The translations under genes and the position numbers were made by a program. Shown piece by piece: positions 35,351 through 46,408 of a DNA stretch of 64,000 nucleotides. This DNA is from Streptomyces sulphureus DSM 40104 (GTDB lineage Bacteria > Actinomycetota > Actinomycetes > Streptomycetales > Streptomycetaceae): NCBI RefSeq assembly GCF_000381025.1, contig NZ_KB905815.1:789789-853788 (forward strand), read 5' to 3'. Under the pieces are notes generated by a model. The model saw only the letters and a list, made by a program, of their open reading frames with translations. It was not told the DNA's origin and searched no databases. Numbering within the stretch: the first letter of the stretch is position 1; each line of letters starts with the position of its first letter.

Positions 35351-35706
35351 GCCTGGACGGCTTTCACCACCCACCTCAGGGCAGCGTGTGCGGCTGGTGA
35401 TTCTGCGTCCGGGTAGCGGAGGCCGTCCACAATCATCCTCAACGCCTTCCTCCGACTCGCCCCGTGCAGGAACCTCGCCCGCACGGTCCCCACATACTGA
35501 AAAGACCCCTAAGTCACAGAACTACCTGGACCAGCACGGAATCATCCGGCCGAGGTCTTGGCGGTCCGCCAGAGACTGGCCAGACCACCAATATCCCGAC
35601 GCGGTCAGCTTCCGAGGCGTCGGGGGGGGATCGCCCTTCTGCCTCAACTCCGTTACAGGTCCCCGGGTTCGGTCTGTACCGCCGCGCGCCGATCTAATGT
35701 GCCGCC

Positions 35707-36549
35707 ATGACTCCCTCCGCCGATGCGACTCCACGGCCGTCCGAGCCCGGGAACGGCGTTCCTACCGGAGCCGGGTCCGGGTCCGGAAAGGTGCCCTCCT
35801 CGCTGTCGCGGCGGCGCGAACGGCGACGGCGGTATACCGCGATCGCGAGCGCCGCCCTCGCCGTGATCGGCGTGGTCGGTTGGCAGCTATCGGTCATGGG
35901 GCCCAAGCCCGGCAGTCACGCGCCGATGGAGATATGCGCACTGAACGACACCACCCTGCGGGCCGACGTGGACGCCGACGGACATCAGGACAAGATCTAC
36001 GACAGGACCCGTGAGGGCGACTCCTCGGTGGTCTTCGGAGGTGGCGGCACCGTCCGGGTCGAAGAGGCGCGCGGGCGCTGGCAGAAGTTCCGAGGCATGT
36101 GGTCCGACGACATGGAGACGCGCGGGACCTTCGGGGACTTCGACGGTGACGGGTACATCGATCTGGCCCTGTTCTACAGCCAGCACGACACCGGAGACTC
36201 ACCGGAGGACAACATGATCACGCACGAGGTGCACTACGGACCGCTCGCGACGGACTTGAGCAGTGCCAGGACCGGCACCATCCGCATGCCGTACGGGTCG
36301 TTCGTGTCAGGGGTGCGGGCCACGGACGCGAACAACGACGGCCGCGCGGAACTCCACATCTTCCAGTCGACCGGGGACGGTACAGAGGGCCACTACGTAG
36401 GTCGTCAGGAGGGGGACGGCATATCGGCAGCGGTTTTCGACCAGGAGAGCGGTGGCTACACGACGGGGGAATGGCGCCGGCTGAAGCTCGGATGGCTCGA
36501 TCTGGGAACGTGCCACGACGCTCCGAAGCCGAAGGCCACCGGCCGGTAG
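35707..36549 (+). CDS. Membrane-anchored FG-GAP/EF-hand-like repeat protein
   Basis: 280 residues. A Pro/Gly/Ser-rich cytoplasmic N-terminus with SRRRERRRR precedes one membrane helix (about 43-62, AIASAALAVIGVVGW), so residues 65-280 should lie outside the cell. This part holds three calcium-binding-type loops of the FG-GAP/VCBS kind: DVDADGHQDKIYD, DFDGDGYIDLALF and DANNDGRAELHIF, set in a beta-propeller-like pattern. Full propellers have about seven blades; only three are clear here. The function is unknown. TAATGT 6 nt before the ATG suggests a leaderless mRNA. It is monocistronic and ends before a terminator shared with glyS. Confidence 0.82.
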   Translation: MTPSADATPRPSEPGNGVPTGAGSGSGKVPSSLSRRRERRRRYTAIASAALAVIGVVGWQLSVMGPKPGSHAPMEICALNDTTLRADVDADGHQDKIYDRTREGDSSVVFGGGGTVRVEEARGRWQKFRGMWSDDMETRGTFGDFDGDGYIDLALFYSQHDTGDSPEDNMITHEVHYGPLATDLSSARTGTIRMPYGSFVSGVRATDANNDGRAELHIFQSTGDGTEGHYVGRQEGDGISAAVFDQESGGYTTGEWRRLKLGWLDLGTCHDAPKPKATGR

Positions 36550-36741
36550 CCGGAGATCCACCCACTCCGGACACTCCCGCCCCCGCTGCGCCCGGGGCCG
36601 AGTGTTCCGTACAGAGGCCGGGGAGAAGCTGCACATCCCCGCGCCGCTCGGCTTCGAGTTCGACACCGCGGAATGCGGTGAACTCCCGGGAGCAGCACCG
36701 GAGTCGGGATAGCCCGGCAGTCACGGAACGCGCAACGAACA

Positions 36742-36765
36742 GGCCCGGCACCGGAGTGCCGGGCC
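36742..36765. terminator. Bidirectional terminator between convergent genes
   Basis: GGCCCGGCAC and GTGCCGGGCC form a perfect 10-bp stem with a CGGA tetraloop, 10 bp beyond the glyS stop. It can serve both glyS and the FG-GAP-like gene. Confidence 0.8.
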
Positions 36766-36775
36766 GAGGCACCGC

Positions 36776-38158
36776 TTAGCAGCCCAGCAACCGGCTGCCG
36801 AGGTAGCCCTCGATCTGGTCGAGGGAGACGCGGTCCTGCTTCATGGTGTCGCGTTCGCGGACGGTGACGGCGTTGTCGTCGAGGGTGTCGAAGTCGACGG
36901 TGACGCAGAACGGGGTGCCGATCTCGTCCTGGCGGCGGTAGCGGCGGCCGATGGCGCCGGCGTCGTCGAAGTCGATGTTCCAGTGCTTGCGGAGGGTCTC
37001 GGCGAGGCCGCGGGCCTTCGGGGAGAGCTTCTCGTTGCGGGAGAGCGGGAGGACGGCGACCTTGACGGGCGAGAGGCGCGGGTCGAGGCGCATCACGGTG
37101 CGCTTCTCCAACTTGCCCTTGGCGTTGGGGGCTTCGTCCTCGATGTAGGCGTCGAGCATGAAGGCGAGCATGGCGCGGTTGACGCCGGCCGCCGGCTCGA
37201 TGACGTACGGCGTCCAGCGCTCGCCTGCCTCCTGGTCGAAGAAGGAGAGGTCGTGTCCGGATGCCTGGGAGTGGGCCGTGAGGTCGAAGTCGGTGCGGTT
37301 GGCGAGCCCTTCGAGCTCACCGAACTCGCTGCCGCCGAAGTTGAACCGGTACTCGATGTCGGCGGTGCGCTTGGAGTAGTGCGAGAGCTTCTCCTGCGGG
37401 TGCTCGTACCACCGCATGTTCTCCTCGCGGAGGCCGAGGTCCCGGTACCAGGCCCAGCGCTGCTCCATCCAGTACTGGTGCCACTGCTCGTCCTCGCCCG
37501 GCTGGACGAAGAACTCCATCTCCATCTGCTCGAACTCGCGCGTGCGGAAGATGAAGTTGCCCGGCGTGATCTCGTTGCGGAAGGACTTGCCGAGCTGCGC
37601 GATGCCGAACGGAGGCTTCTTGCGCGAAGTCTGCTGCACCGCCGCGAAGTTGATGAAGATGCCCTGCGCCGTCTCGGGGCGCAGGTAGCTGAGGGAGCCC
37701 GAGTCCTGGGTGGGGCCGAGGTGGGTCGAGAGCAGACCCGAGAACTGCTTGGGCTCGGTGAAGCCGCCCTTGTTGCCGCAGTTGGGGCAGTTGATGTCGG
37801 CGAGGCCGTTCGCCGGCTCGCGCGAGTGCTTCGCCTCGTACGCCTCGACGAGGTGGTCGGCACGGAAGCGCTTGTGGCAAGAGGTGCACTCGGTGAGCGG
37901 GTCGGTGAAGGTGGAGACGTGGCCGGACGCCTGCCAGACCTCGGGGGCGAGGATCACCGACGAGTCGATACCGACGACATCGTCGCGCGAGGTGACCATG
38001 GAGCGCCACCACTGGCGCTTGATGTTCTCCTTGAGCTCCACGCCGAGCGGACCGTAGTCCCACGCGGCGCGCTGGCCGCCGTAGATCTCACTGCACGGGT
38101 AGACGAAGCCACGGCGCTTGCTCAGGCTGACGATGGTGTCGATCTTGTCGGCGGCCAC
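36776..38158 (-). CDS. glyS: Glycine--tRNA ligase (single-chain, dimeric type)
   Basis: A 460-residue class II synthetase of the alpha2 type. Visible are the N-terminal block [29 protein letters not shown], a zinc-binding insert with CTSCHKRF and [10 protein letters not shown], motif 2 ([20 protein letters not shown]), the glycine-recognition stretch RPETAQGIF, motif 3 near [10 protein letters not shown], and the anticodon-binding domain [14 protein letters not shown]. The GTG start gives [14 protein letters not shown] and has GAAGAGAG upstream; longer frames cross the promoter. It is essential for translation. Confidence 0.97.
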   Translation of the reverse strand: MAADKIDTIVSLSKRRGFVYPCSEIYGGQRAAWDYGPLGVELKENIKRQWWRSMVTSRDDVVGIDSSVILAPEVWQASGHVSTFTDPLTECTSCHKRFRADHLVEAYEAKHSREPANGLADINCPNCGNKGGFTEPKQFSGLLSTHLGPTQDSGSLSYLRPETAQGIFINFAAVQQTSRKKPPFGIAQLGKSFRNEITPGNFIFRTREFEQMEMEFFVQPGEDEQWHQYWMEQRWAWYRDLGLREENMRWYEHPQEKLSHYSKRTADIEYRFNFGGSEFGELEGLANRTDFDLTAHSQASGHDLSFFDQEAGERWTPYVIEPAAGVNRAMLAFMLDAYIEDEAPNAKGKLEKRTVMRLDPRLSPVKVAVLPLSRNEKLSPKARGLAETLRKHWNIDFDDAGAIGRRYRRQDEIGTPFCVTVDFDTLDDNAVTVRERDTMKQDRVSLDQIEGYLGSRLLGC

Positions 38159-38195
38159 GGTGCTCTCTTCATTAACGACGACGGAATGCCTCAGA

Positions 38196-38223
38196 TTACT
38201 AACGAGCACGGGGTGCGGATCAA
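38196..38223 (-). promoter_or_regulatory. Predicted glyS promoter
   Basis: On the minus strand TTGATC and TAGTAA are 16 bp apart, which puts the start of transcription about 30 nt before the GTG. The rest of the 318-bp space towards znuA shows nothing else apart from the znuA promoter. Confidence 0.5.
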
Positions 38224-38439
38224 ATCGGGGCGCCCCTCTTCGGCCGCCGGATCGGCGCCCGTGGCGGCGGTGTTGCGGCGCCGTCGCGGTGTGCCCTCCC
38301 GAGCGGTCCGCGCGACTGCGCGGCTCGTACCGACAGGGTCCCACACGGAGTCCGCGCCGCCGACCCACGACCATGTGCTCACGAATGCGCACGCTCTGAA
38401 TTCCCTTGCGATACGCGGCGATCGGGGTCGATCCTCAAG

Positions 38440-38478
38440 TTGACAACCATTTCCAGTTGAGTTGAAAATGAGTGTCAT
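38440..38478 (+). promoter_or_regulatory. znuA promoter with overlapping Zur box
   Basis: A perfect -35 TTGACA (38440-38445) is followed after 18 bp by GAAAAT (38464-38469) as -10, so transcription would start on the A of the znuA ATG. TGAAAAT-G-AGTGTCA at 38463-38477 is a 15-bp 7-1-7 inverted repeat close to the Streptomyces Zur consensus TGAAAATGATTTTCA. It covers the -10 and the start point, which is ideal for zinc-dependent repression. Confidence 0.72.
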
Positions 38479-39472
38479 GAACACTCGACGACGCCTCATA
38501 CGCACGGGTGCCGCGGCCGCGGCCCTCAGTCTCGGCACCCTCTCCGCCACTGCCTGCGGGAACGATGCGGGCACCTCCGACGGCGGAAAGGTGGACGTCG
38601 TCGCCGCCTTCTATCCGATGGAGTACCTCGCCGAGCAGATCGGCGGCGAGCACGTCTCCGTACGCAACCTCACCAAGCCCGGCGCCGAGCCGCACGACCT
38701 CGAGCTGAGCCCCCGTGAGACGGGGCAGCTCAGCGAGGCCGACCTCGTCGTCTACCTCAAGGGGCTCCAGCCCGCCGTCGACGAGGCGGTCGAGCAGTCC
38801 GAGGTGGAGCACACCGCCGAGGCCACCTCTTTCACCACGCTCAAGGAGCACGGCAGCGACGTCCACGGTGAGGACGGCCACGACCACGGCGAAGAGGGCC
38901 ACGACGAGCACGACCACGATCACGAGGGCCACGACCACGACCACGCCGACACCGGCGGCGACCCGCACGTCTGGCTCGACCCCGTCCGGTACGCGCAGAT
39001 CGCCAAGGGCGTCGGCAAGAAGCTCGGCGAGGCCGACCCCGACCACAAGTCCACCTACGACCGGAAGGCCAAGGCCCTCGTCAAGCGTCTGGAGGCGCTC
39101 GACTCCCGGTTCGAGAGGGGGCTGAAGGAGCGCACCAGCGACACCTTCGTCACCACGCACGCCGCCTTCGGCTACCTCGCCGACCGCTACAAGCTCCACG
39201 AGGAGGCCGTCTCCGGCATCGACCCCGAATCCGAGCCGAGCGCCTCGCGGATGAAGGAGCTGCACGCCGTCGCGAAGGAGGACGACGTCAGCACCGTCTT
39301 CTTCGAGGACAATGCGAGCGACAAGACCGCACGTACCCTCGCGAACGACCTCGACCTCAAGACCGGCGTGCTCAGCCCGCTGGAGAGCGTCAAGAACCCC
39401 AAGAAGCAGGACTACTTCTCGGTGATGGAGCAGAACCTCTCCGCACTGCGCACCGCCCTCGGCGCGCGGTGA
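38477..39472 (+). CDS. znuA: Zinc ABC transporter, substrate-binding lipoprotein
   Basis: 331 residues of the cluster A-I metal-binding family. A signal peptide ends in a lipobox-like SATAC with Cys27 as the lipid anchor. A long His/Asp-rich loop at 125-156 (repeats of GHDHDH) and ligands His73 (EPHD) and His164 (DPHVWLD), with later His in THAAFGYLADRY, are characteristic of zinc-binding ZnuA. An ATG 9 nt earlier is in frame, but the promoter geometry favours this one. It is first in znuACB; the Zur box overlaps its promoter, so expression should rise when zinc is scarce. Confidence 0.93.
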   Translation: MNTRRRLIRTGAAAAALSLGTLSATACGNDAGTSDGGKVDVVAAFYPMEYLAEQIGGEHVSVRNLTKPGAEPHDLELSPRETGQLSEADLVVYLKGLQPAVDEAVEQSEVEHTAEATSFTTLKEHGSDVHGEDGHDHGEEGHDEHDHDHEGHDHDHADTGGDPHVWLDPVRYAQIAKGVGKKLGEADPDHKSTYDRKAKALVKRLEALDSRFERGLKERTSDTFVTTHAAFGYLADRYKLHEEAVSGIDPESEPSASRMKELHAVAKEDDVSTVFFEDNASDKTARTLANDLDLKTGVLSPLESVKNPKKQDYFSVMEQNLSALRTALGAR

Positions 39473-39549
39473 CGACGCGTCCACGGACCGCGCCCGCCCG
39501 CGCCGCGCACCCGCCGTCACCCGCGGCACCGACCACCACGGAGGAAGCC

Positions 39550-40374
39550 ATGGACGCAGAGCCGTCCCCGCACGCCGGCTCGCCCGAGCCGGCCCCGGAG
39601 CACGGCGGCCGGGGCACGCCGGAGGCGCCCCCGGTCATCTCGCTGCGCGGCGCGCACGCGGCGCTCGGCGCCAAGCCGGTGCTGCGCGGCGTCGACCTCA
39701 CCGTGGGCGCAGGGGAGGTGGTGGCGCTGCTCGGCGCCAACGGTTCGGGGAAGTCCACCACCGTCAAGGCCGTGCTCGGGCAGGTGCCGCTCACCTCGGG
39801 CGAACTCGCGCTCTTCGAGACGCCGTTGGCCCGGTTCCGCGACTGGCGGCGCCTCGGCTACGTGCCGCAGCGCTCGACGGCGGCCGCCGGCGTCCCCGCG
39901 ACCGTGCGCGAGGTCGTCCAGGCGGGCCGGCTCGCCCGCTCGCGGTTCCGGCCGCTGCGCAGGACCGACCGCGAGGCCGTCCACGAGGCCCTCGCGCTCG
40001 TCGGCCTCGCCGACCGCGCGGGCGATCCGGTGGAGGCGCTCTCCGGCGGACAGCACCAGCGCGTGCTCATCGCGCGGGCACTCGCCTCCCGACCCGAGCT
40101 GCTGGTGATGGACGAGCCGCTCGCCGGCGTCGACCTCGGCAGCCAGGAGGTGCTCGCCGAGGCGCTCCGCGACCAGGTGCGGCGCGGGCACTCGGTCCTC
40201 CTCGTCCTCCACGAACTCGGCCCTCTGGCGCCGCTGATCGACCGCGCCGTCGTGCTCCGCGACGGCCGCGTCGAGCGCGTCACGCGCCCCGAGCAGCTCC
40301 ACGACCCCGCCTGCCACCACCCCGACGAGAAGGCCGGGGACGCACCGAGCATCGAGACGGGGCTGCTGTCGTGA
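39550..40374 (+). CDS. znuC: Zinc ABC transporter, ATP-binding protein
   Basis: 274 residues with all ABC motifs: Walker A GANGSGKST, Q-loop in GYVPQRST, signature LSGGQHQR, Walker B LLVMDEP, D-loop and H-loop LHELG. The N-terminal 30 residues are a Pro/Glu-rich extension. The ATG with CGGAGGA 6 nt upstream is preferred; a GTG overlapping the znuA stop (GTGA) would add 27 low-complexity residues. It powers zinc import with the neighbouring lipoprotein and permease. Confidence 0.93.
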   Translation: MDAEPSPHAGSPEPAPEHGGRGTPEAPPVISLRGAHAALGAKPVLRGVDLTVGAGEVVALLGANGSGKSTTVKAVLGQVPLTSGELALFETPLARFRDWRRLGYVPQRSTAAAGVPATVREVVQAGRLARSRFRPLRRTDREAVHEALALVGLADRAGDPVEALSGGQHQRVLIARALASRPELLVMDEPLAGVDLGSQEVLAEALRDQVRRGHSVLLVLHELGPLAPLIDRAVVLRDGRVERVTRPEQLHDPACHHPDEKAGDAPSIETGLLS

Positions 40375-41267
40375 TCGAGATCCTGGAGTACAGCTTCATG
40401 CAGCGCGCGCTCCTCGCGGCGCTGCTGGTGGGCGTCGCGGCGCCGGCCGTCGGCATCTTCCTGGTGCAGCGGCGCCAGGCGATCATGGGCGACGGGATCG
40501 GCCATGTCGCGCTCACCGGCGTCGCGTTGGGGTTCCTGCTCTCCGCCAACCCGGTGTGGATGGCGGTCGCCGTCTCCTCGCTCGGCGCGATCGGCATGGA
40601 GCTGATCCGCTGGTACGGCAAGGCCCGCGGCGACTTGGCGCTGGCGATGCTCTTCTACGGCGGCATGGCGGGCGGCGTCCTCATCATCAACCTCGCGCCC
40701 GGTGGCTCGAACGCCAACCTCACGACGTACCTCTTCGGTTCGATCACCACCGTCGCCACCGCGGACATCGTCGCGATCGTGCTGCTCTCCGCGTTCGTCC
40801 TCGCGGTCTCGCTGGGGCTGCGGCGGCAGCTCTTCGCCGTCTGCCAGGACGAGGAGTTCGCACGCGTGACAGGGCTGCCGGTGCGCGCCCTCAACCTGCT
40901 CCTCGCCGTCACGGCGGCCGTCACCGTCACCGTGGCGATGCGGGTCGTGGGGCTGCTGCTGGTGAGCGCGCTGATGGTGATCCCGGTCGCGGCCGCGCAG
41001 CAGGTGACGCGGGGGTTCGCGGCGACGCTCGGGGCCTCCGTCGGACTCGGGGTGCTCGTCACCCTCTCGGGGACGACCGCCTCGTACTACATCGACGTCC
41101 CCCCGGGCGCCAGCATCGTCGTCCTCGCGATCGTGCTCTTCGGGGTGGTGACGGCGCTCGCCGCCCCTCTGGCACGGCGGCGTGCGAGGGCTGTCGCTCG
41201 GGCGGAGCGAGAAGGCACCCTGGAGGAGTCGGGCGAGGTCGCAGGGGATGCGGTGCGTGTGCGGTGA
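40371..41267 (+). CDS. znuB: Zinc ABC transporter, permease
   Basis: 298 residues with eight or nine hydrophobic helices of the ABC-3 metal permease family: LEYSFMQRALLAALLVG at the start, QRRQAIMGDGIGHVALTGVA (coupling region), and VGLLLVSALMVIPVAAAQQ. The C-terminal 35 residues are charged and cytoplasmic. The GTG start overlaps the znuC stop as GTGA, so the two are translationally coupled. The zur gene follows 152 bp later. Confidence 0.93.
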   Translation: MIEILEYSFMQRALLAALLVGVAAPAVGIFLVQRRQAIMGDGIGHVALTGVALGFLLSANPVWMAVAVSSLGAIGMELIRWYGKARGDLALAMLFYGGMAGGVLIINLAPGGSNANLTTYLFGSITTVATADIVAIVLLSAFVLAVSLGLRRQLFAVCQDEEFARVTGLPVRALNLLLAVTAAVTVTVAMRVVGLLLVSALMVIPVAAAQQVTRGFAATLGASVGLGVLVTLSGTTASYYIDVPPGASIVVLAIVLFGVVTALAAPLARRRARAVARAEREGTLEESGEVAGDAVRVR

Positions 41268-41419
41268 GTCCGTCTCCGTAGCGATGACCGCGGCGCGGCT
41301 GCACCTGGCACAATGACCACGCGACCCCGGGCCGCCGTCGGGCGCCCGGGCGCAGGCACGAGCCGGAGCCTCGGCATCCGACGGAACGAACGACCACCAG
41401 AGAGCAGAGGAGTCAGCGC

Positions 41420-41833
41420 GTGACCACCGCAGGTCCCCCCGTCCGCGGCCGGTCGACCCGGCAGCGCGCCGCGGTCTCGGCGGCGCTCGCCGAGGTCGAA
41501 GAGTTCCGCAGTGCCCAGGAGCTGCACGACATGCTCAGGCACCGCGGGGACTCGGTCGGCCTGACGACCGTCTACCGCACGCTCCAGTCCCTCGCCGACG
41601 CGGGCGAGGTCGACGTCCTCCGCACCGACGAGGGGGAGGCCGTCTACCGCAGGTGCCACAGCGACGACCATCACCACCACCTCGTCTGCCGGGTCTGCGG
41701 CAAGGCCGTTGAGGTCGAGGGGCCCGCGGTGGAGAAGTGGGCCGAGTCGATCGCGGCCGACCACGGGTTCGTCGACGTCGGGCACACCGTCGAGGTCTTC
41801 GGCACCTGCGGGGAGTGCGCCGCGCAGCGCTGA
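41420..41833 (+). CDS. zur: Zinc uptake regulator (Fur family)
   Basis: 137 residues. Residues 10-75 form the winged helix with SVGLTTVYRTLQSLADAGEV as recognition segment. The His-rich DDHHHHLVC (84-90) and two CxxC pairs, Cys90/Cys93 and Cys130/Cys133, give the regulatory and structural zinc sites typical of Zur. With zinc bound it should bind the box at the znuA promoter and switch the importer off. It lies downstream of znuACB on the same strand and may be partly cotranscribed or have its own promoter in the 152-bp gap. The start is GTG. Confidence 0.92.
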   Translation: MTTAGPPVRGRSTRQRAAVSAALAEVEEFRSAQELHDMLRHRGDSVGLTTVYRTLQSLADAGEVDVLRTDEGEAVYRRCHSDDHHHHLVCRVCGKAVEVEGPAVEKWAESIAADHGFVDVGHTVEVFGTCGECAAQR

Positions 41834-41857
41834 GGCGCCCGACCGCGCGGGACGGCC

Positions 41858-41878
41858 GCCGGGCGCACCCCGCCCGGC
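41858..41878. terminator. Terminator between zur and uppS
   Basis: GCCGGGCG and CGCCCGGC form an 8-bp stem with a CACCC loop. It sits between two convergent stop codons that are only 58 bp apart. Confidence 0.6.
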
Positions 41879-41891
41879 CGCGCTCGCCCCG

Positions 41892-42752
41892 TTACTCGCC
41901 GCTCTGCTGCTCCGCCGCGTCCTTGCCGCCGTCCGCCGCGGGCTCGTTGGGCATCGCGCCGCCGAAGCGGCGGTCCCGCTTGGCGAACTCCAGGCACGCT
42001 TCCCACAGGTTGCGCCGGTCGAAGTCCGGCCAGAGGACGTCCTGGTAGACCATCTCGGCGTAGGCGCTCTGCCAGATCAGGTAGTTGGAGGTGCGCTGCT
42101 CGCCCGAGGGCCGCAGGAAGAGGTCGACGTCGGGCATGTCGTCGTAGTACAGGTACCGGCCGAAGGTCTTCTCGCTTATCTTCGACGGGTCGAGGCGGCC
42201 GGCGCGCACGTCCTCGCCGATGCGCTGCGCGGCGTCGGCGATCTCGGCGCGGCCACCGTAGTTGACGCAGAAGTAGAGCGTCATCGCGTCGTTGTCCTTC
42301 GTCTGCTCCTGGGCGACCTGGAGCTCCTGGACGACCGACTTCCACAGCCGCGGCATCCGCCCCACCCAGCGGATGCGGATGCCGAGTTCGTCCATCTCGT
42401 CCCTGCGGCGGCGGATGACGTCCCGGTTGAAGTTCATCAGGAAGCGGACCTCCTCGGGGGAGCGCTTCCAGTTCTCGGTGGAGAAGGCGTAGAGCGAGAG
42501 GTTCTGCACGCCCATCTCCAGGCAGCCCTTGAGGACGTCCATGACGACGCCCTCGCCCCTCTTGTGCCCCTCGGTGCGCGGCAGCCCCCGCTCCTTCGCC
42601 CAGCGCCCGTTGCCGTCCATCACGACGGCGATGTGGCCGGGGACGAGCTCGGCCGGGATCTTCGGCGGACGTGCGCCCGAGGGGTGCGGCTCGGGGGTGG
42701 CGTAGGTACGCGTCTCGCGCTGCTGCCACGGCAGCACTCCGCGACGTGCCAT
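41892..42752 (-). CDS. uppS: Isoprenyl transferase (undecaprenyl diphosphate synthase family)
   Basis: 286 residues. [20 protein letters not shown] contains the Mg2+-binding Asp46; [13 protein letters not shown], then [19 protein letters not shown] with the pyrophosphate-binding Arg residues, and [12 protein letters not shown] complete the cis-prenyltransferase signature. It builds the long polyprenyl diphosphate carrier for wall synthesis. The N-terminal 37 residues precede the core and are variable. The ATG is the first start with a plausible ribosome site. It lies 82 bp downstream of recO. Confidence 0.95.
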   Translation of the reverse strand: MARRGVLPWQQRETRTYATPEPHPSGARPPKIPAELVPGHIAVVMDGNGRWAKERGLPRTEGHKRGEGVVMDVLKGCLEMGVQNLSLYAFSTENWKRSPEEVRFLMNFNRDVIRRRRDEMDELGIRIRWVGRMPRLWKSVVQELQVAQEQTKDNDAMTLYFCVNYGGRAEIADAAQRIGEDVRAGRLDPSKISEKTFGRYLYYDDMPDVDLFLRPSGEQRTSNYLIWQSAYAEMVYQDVLWPDFDRRNLWEACLEFAKRDRRFGGAMPNEPAADGGKDAAEQQSGE

Positions 42753-42834
42753 GCGGATCTCAACTCCAAGTACCGGGGGCGTTACCGACCCGGGGCCGCT
42801 GCGCTCTGCGCGGGGCCGGGCGTTCGTCCGGACA

Positions 42835-43593
42835 CTAGCCGGTCTGGCCCTCACGCACATATCTGAGCGAGCGCAGCCCCCGCTCCAGGTGCCAGTGCAG
42901 GTACGCCGAGACGAGCCCGGCGCCCTCGCGCACGTGGCGCCGCTCGGCGGCGTCGGCCGTCTCCCAGTCGCCGGTGAGCAGCGCTCCGAGGAGCCGCAGC
43001 GTCTCCGAGGACGGGACGACGCTGCCGGCCGGGCGGCAGTCGCCGCAGACGACGCCGCCCGAGGCGACGGAGAAGAAGCGGTTCGGGCCCGGGAGCCCGC
43101 ACTTGGCGCAGTCGGCGAAGCTCGGTGCGTAGCCGGCCATCGCGAGGGAGCGCAGCAGGAAGGCGTCGAGACAGAGCCCCGGCGTGTGCTGCCCGGTGGA
43201 GAGTGTGCGCAGGCCGCCGACGAGCAGCAGATACTGCTGGACGTTGGGCTGGCCCTCCTGGAAGGTGAACCGCTCGGCGGTCTCCAGCATCGCCGTCCCC
43301 GCGGTGTAGCGGTCGTAGTCGGAGACGATGCCCTGGCCGTAGGCGCTGATCGTCTCCGTCTGGGTGCACAGCGGGAGGCCGCGGCCGACGAGTTCGCCGC
43401 CGCGCGCGAAGAACTGCACGTCGACGTGGCCGAAGGGCTCCAGCCGGGCGCCGAACTTCGACTTGGTCCGCCGCACTCCGCGCGCCACTGCGCGTACCCG
43501 GCCGTGACCGCGGGTGAGCAGGGTGATGATCCGGTCCGCCTCGCCCAGCTTCTGGGTACGCAGCACGATGCCGTCGTCGCGGAACAGAGTCAT
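42835..43593 (-). CDS. recO: DNA repair protein RecO
   Basis: 252 residues. The N-terminal OB fold opens [19 protein letters not shown] and is followed by the helical domain, with a four-Cys zinc site (CAKCGLPG, then VVCGDC). RecO helps load RecA onto SSB-coated DNA together with RecR and RecF. The start ATG has the -10-like GACAAT 6 nt before it, so it may be leaderless. The order leuA, terB-like, recO, uppS is conserved in Streptomyces. Confidence 0.94.
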   Translation of the reverse strand: MTLFRDDGIVLRTQKLGEADRIITLLTRGHGRVRAVARGVRRTKSKFGARLEPFGHVDVQFFARGGELVGRGLPLCTQTETISAYGQGIVSDYDRYTAGTAMLETAERFTFQEGQPNVQQYLLLVGGLRTLSTGQHTPGLCLDAFLLRSLAMAGYAPSFADCAKCGLPGPNRFFSVASGGVVCGDCRPAGSVVPSSETLRLLGALLTGDWETADAAERRHVREGAGLVSAYLHWHLERGLRSLRYVREGQTG

Positions 43594-43645
43594 GGCGCCA
43601 TTGTCGCCCACCCGTGCGGCGCGCGGGGCAGCGCCCGGGCGCCGC

Positions 43646-44302
43646 TCAGGACGGGGTGCGCGCCTGCGCCAGCAGGCGGTCGACGTCCTCGGCGCCGAGC
43701 TCCAGCAACCGCCCGGCGGCGGCGAGCACTTCGCGCTCACGGCCGGTGTAGGGGCCGTCGGCGAGGGCGATGCGGGCGCCGCCGAGGAGGAGGCTCTCGC
43801 GGCCGGGGACGGCGAGCTGGGAGGCGAGCGGGGCGAGCTTGTCGTGGAGCTCCAGCTCGGCCAGGACTTCGCGGCCGCTGTCCAACGCGCCGATGTGGGC
43901 GGTGAGTTGGTCCTCCGTGCACTCGGGGAAGCCGGCGGCGTGCACCACCTCGACGGCGGTCTCGCGGACGGAGCGGGCCTCGGCTCCGCCGGCCGCGAGC
44001 ACCACGAGCGCGACCGTGTGCACCGCTTCGCTGAGCATCGCGGCGAGCCCGGCCGTCGTCGGGTGGTCGAGGGTGCCGGGCGCGAAGTGCCCGCGGCAGG
44101 CGGTGCATTCGACGACCGGGTCCTCGGCCCCGCGCGGCAGCACGGGAAGGCCGAGCAGCACGAGGCGCCGACGTCCGGTGCGGCGGCGGTAGTTGCGGTC
44201 GCCGCCGCAGTCGGGGCAGAAGAACTCCCCGTCGTCGACGGTGTGCCAGCGGGTGCGGACACCGCACGCCTTGTGGACTCGACGGTCACGTGACGGCCCC
44301 AT
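43646..44302 (-). CDS. Zinc-ribbon TerB-like protein
   Basis: 218 residues. Two zinc-binding modules (CGVRTRWHT with CPDCGGDRNY, and CTACRGHF) are followed by a TerB-type helical domain (AAMLSEAVHTVALVVLAAGG, REVLAELELHDKLAPLA, YTGREREVLAAAGRLLELG). TerB domains occur in tellurite-resistance and phage-defence-associated loci, yet this copy belongs to a conserved housekeeping neighbourhood. Its role is unknown. GGAGG lies 7 nt before the ATG, and a perfect 14-bp palindrome lies 21 bp upstream of the start. Confidence 0.82.
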   Translation of the reverse strand: MGPSRDRRVHKACGVRTRWHTVDDGEFFCPDCGGDRNYRRRTGRRRLVLLGLPVLPRGAEDPVVECTACRGHFAPGTLDHPTTAGLAAMLSEAVHTVALVVLAAGGAEARSVRETAVEVVHAAGFPECTEDQLTAHIGALDSGREVLAELELHDKLAPLASQLAVPGRESLLLGGARIALADGPYTGREREVLAAAGRLLELGAEDVDRLLAQARTPS

Positions 44303-44323
44303 TGCCGCACCTCCCTCACGTTT

Positions 44324-44337
44324 CGGCAACGTTGCCG
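44324..44337. promoter_or_regulatory. LacI-type palindrome before the TerB-like gene
   Basis: CGGCAACGTTGCCG is perfectly symmetric with a central CG, the form recognised by LacI/GalR-family repressors. No LacI-family gene is present in the window. Confidence 0.45.
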
Positions 44338-44426
44338 AGTGGAGTGATGTTAACCACATGCGTGAGGCGGCGTCAGCACCCCGTACGGCACGAACCGGCG
44401 GCCGAAGGTCCCCGTGCGCCGGCGGA

Positions 44427-44457
44427 CCGGGTGGCACCGCGTGCCGGTGCCACCCGG
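44427..44457 (-). terminator. leuA terminator
   Basis: CCGGGTGGCACC pairs perfectly with GGTGCCACCCGG over 12 bp with a 7-nt loop, starting 8 bp past the leuA stop. Confidence 0.82.
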
Positions 44458-44464
44458 AAGTGCC

Positions 44465-46360
<1,896 letters not shown>

Positions 46361-46408
46361 TTACAGACCCTCGCCGCGGCAGCTAAGGAGGAGAAGCCCG
46401 AAGCGCAT
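46361..46408 (-). CDS. leuA leader peptide with four consecutive Leu codons
   Basis: A 15-codon frame, MRFGLLLLSCRGEGL, ends 105 nt before the leuA start. Codons 5-8 are CTT CTC CTC CTT, and the last codon is CTG. Ribosome stalling on these codons when charged leucyl-tRNA is short is the classic sensor of leucine attenuation. A -10-like TATGCT lies 10 nt before its ATG, so the peptide would start almost at the 5' end of the mRNA. An alternative ATG 5 codons upstream lies inside that -10. Confidence 0.68.
   Translation of the reverse strand: MRFGLLLLSCRGEGL

Noticed and set aside
38462..38477. Earlier znuA starts (TTG at 38462, ATG at 38468)
   Set aside because: They lie within the -10 element and Zur box; the predicted transcription start is on the ATG at 38477.
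39469..39549. GTG start of znuC overlapping the znuA stop
   Set aside because: The extra 27 residues are low-complexity Pro/Ala/Thr, and a strong ribosome site lies before the internal ATG. It remains possible.
43646..44302. Phage-defence or tellurite-resistance system because of the TerB domain
   Set aside because: The gene lies in a conserved leuA-recO-uppS neighbourhood, with none of the other ter genes nearby.
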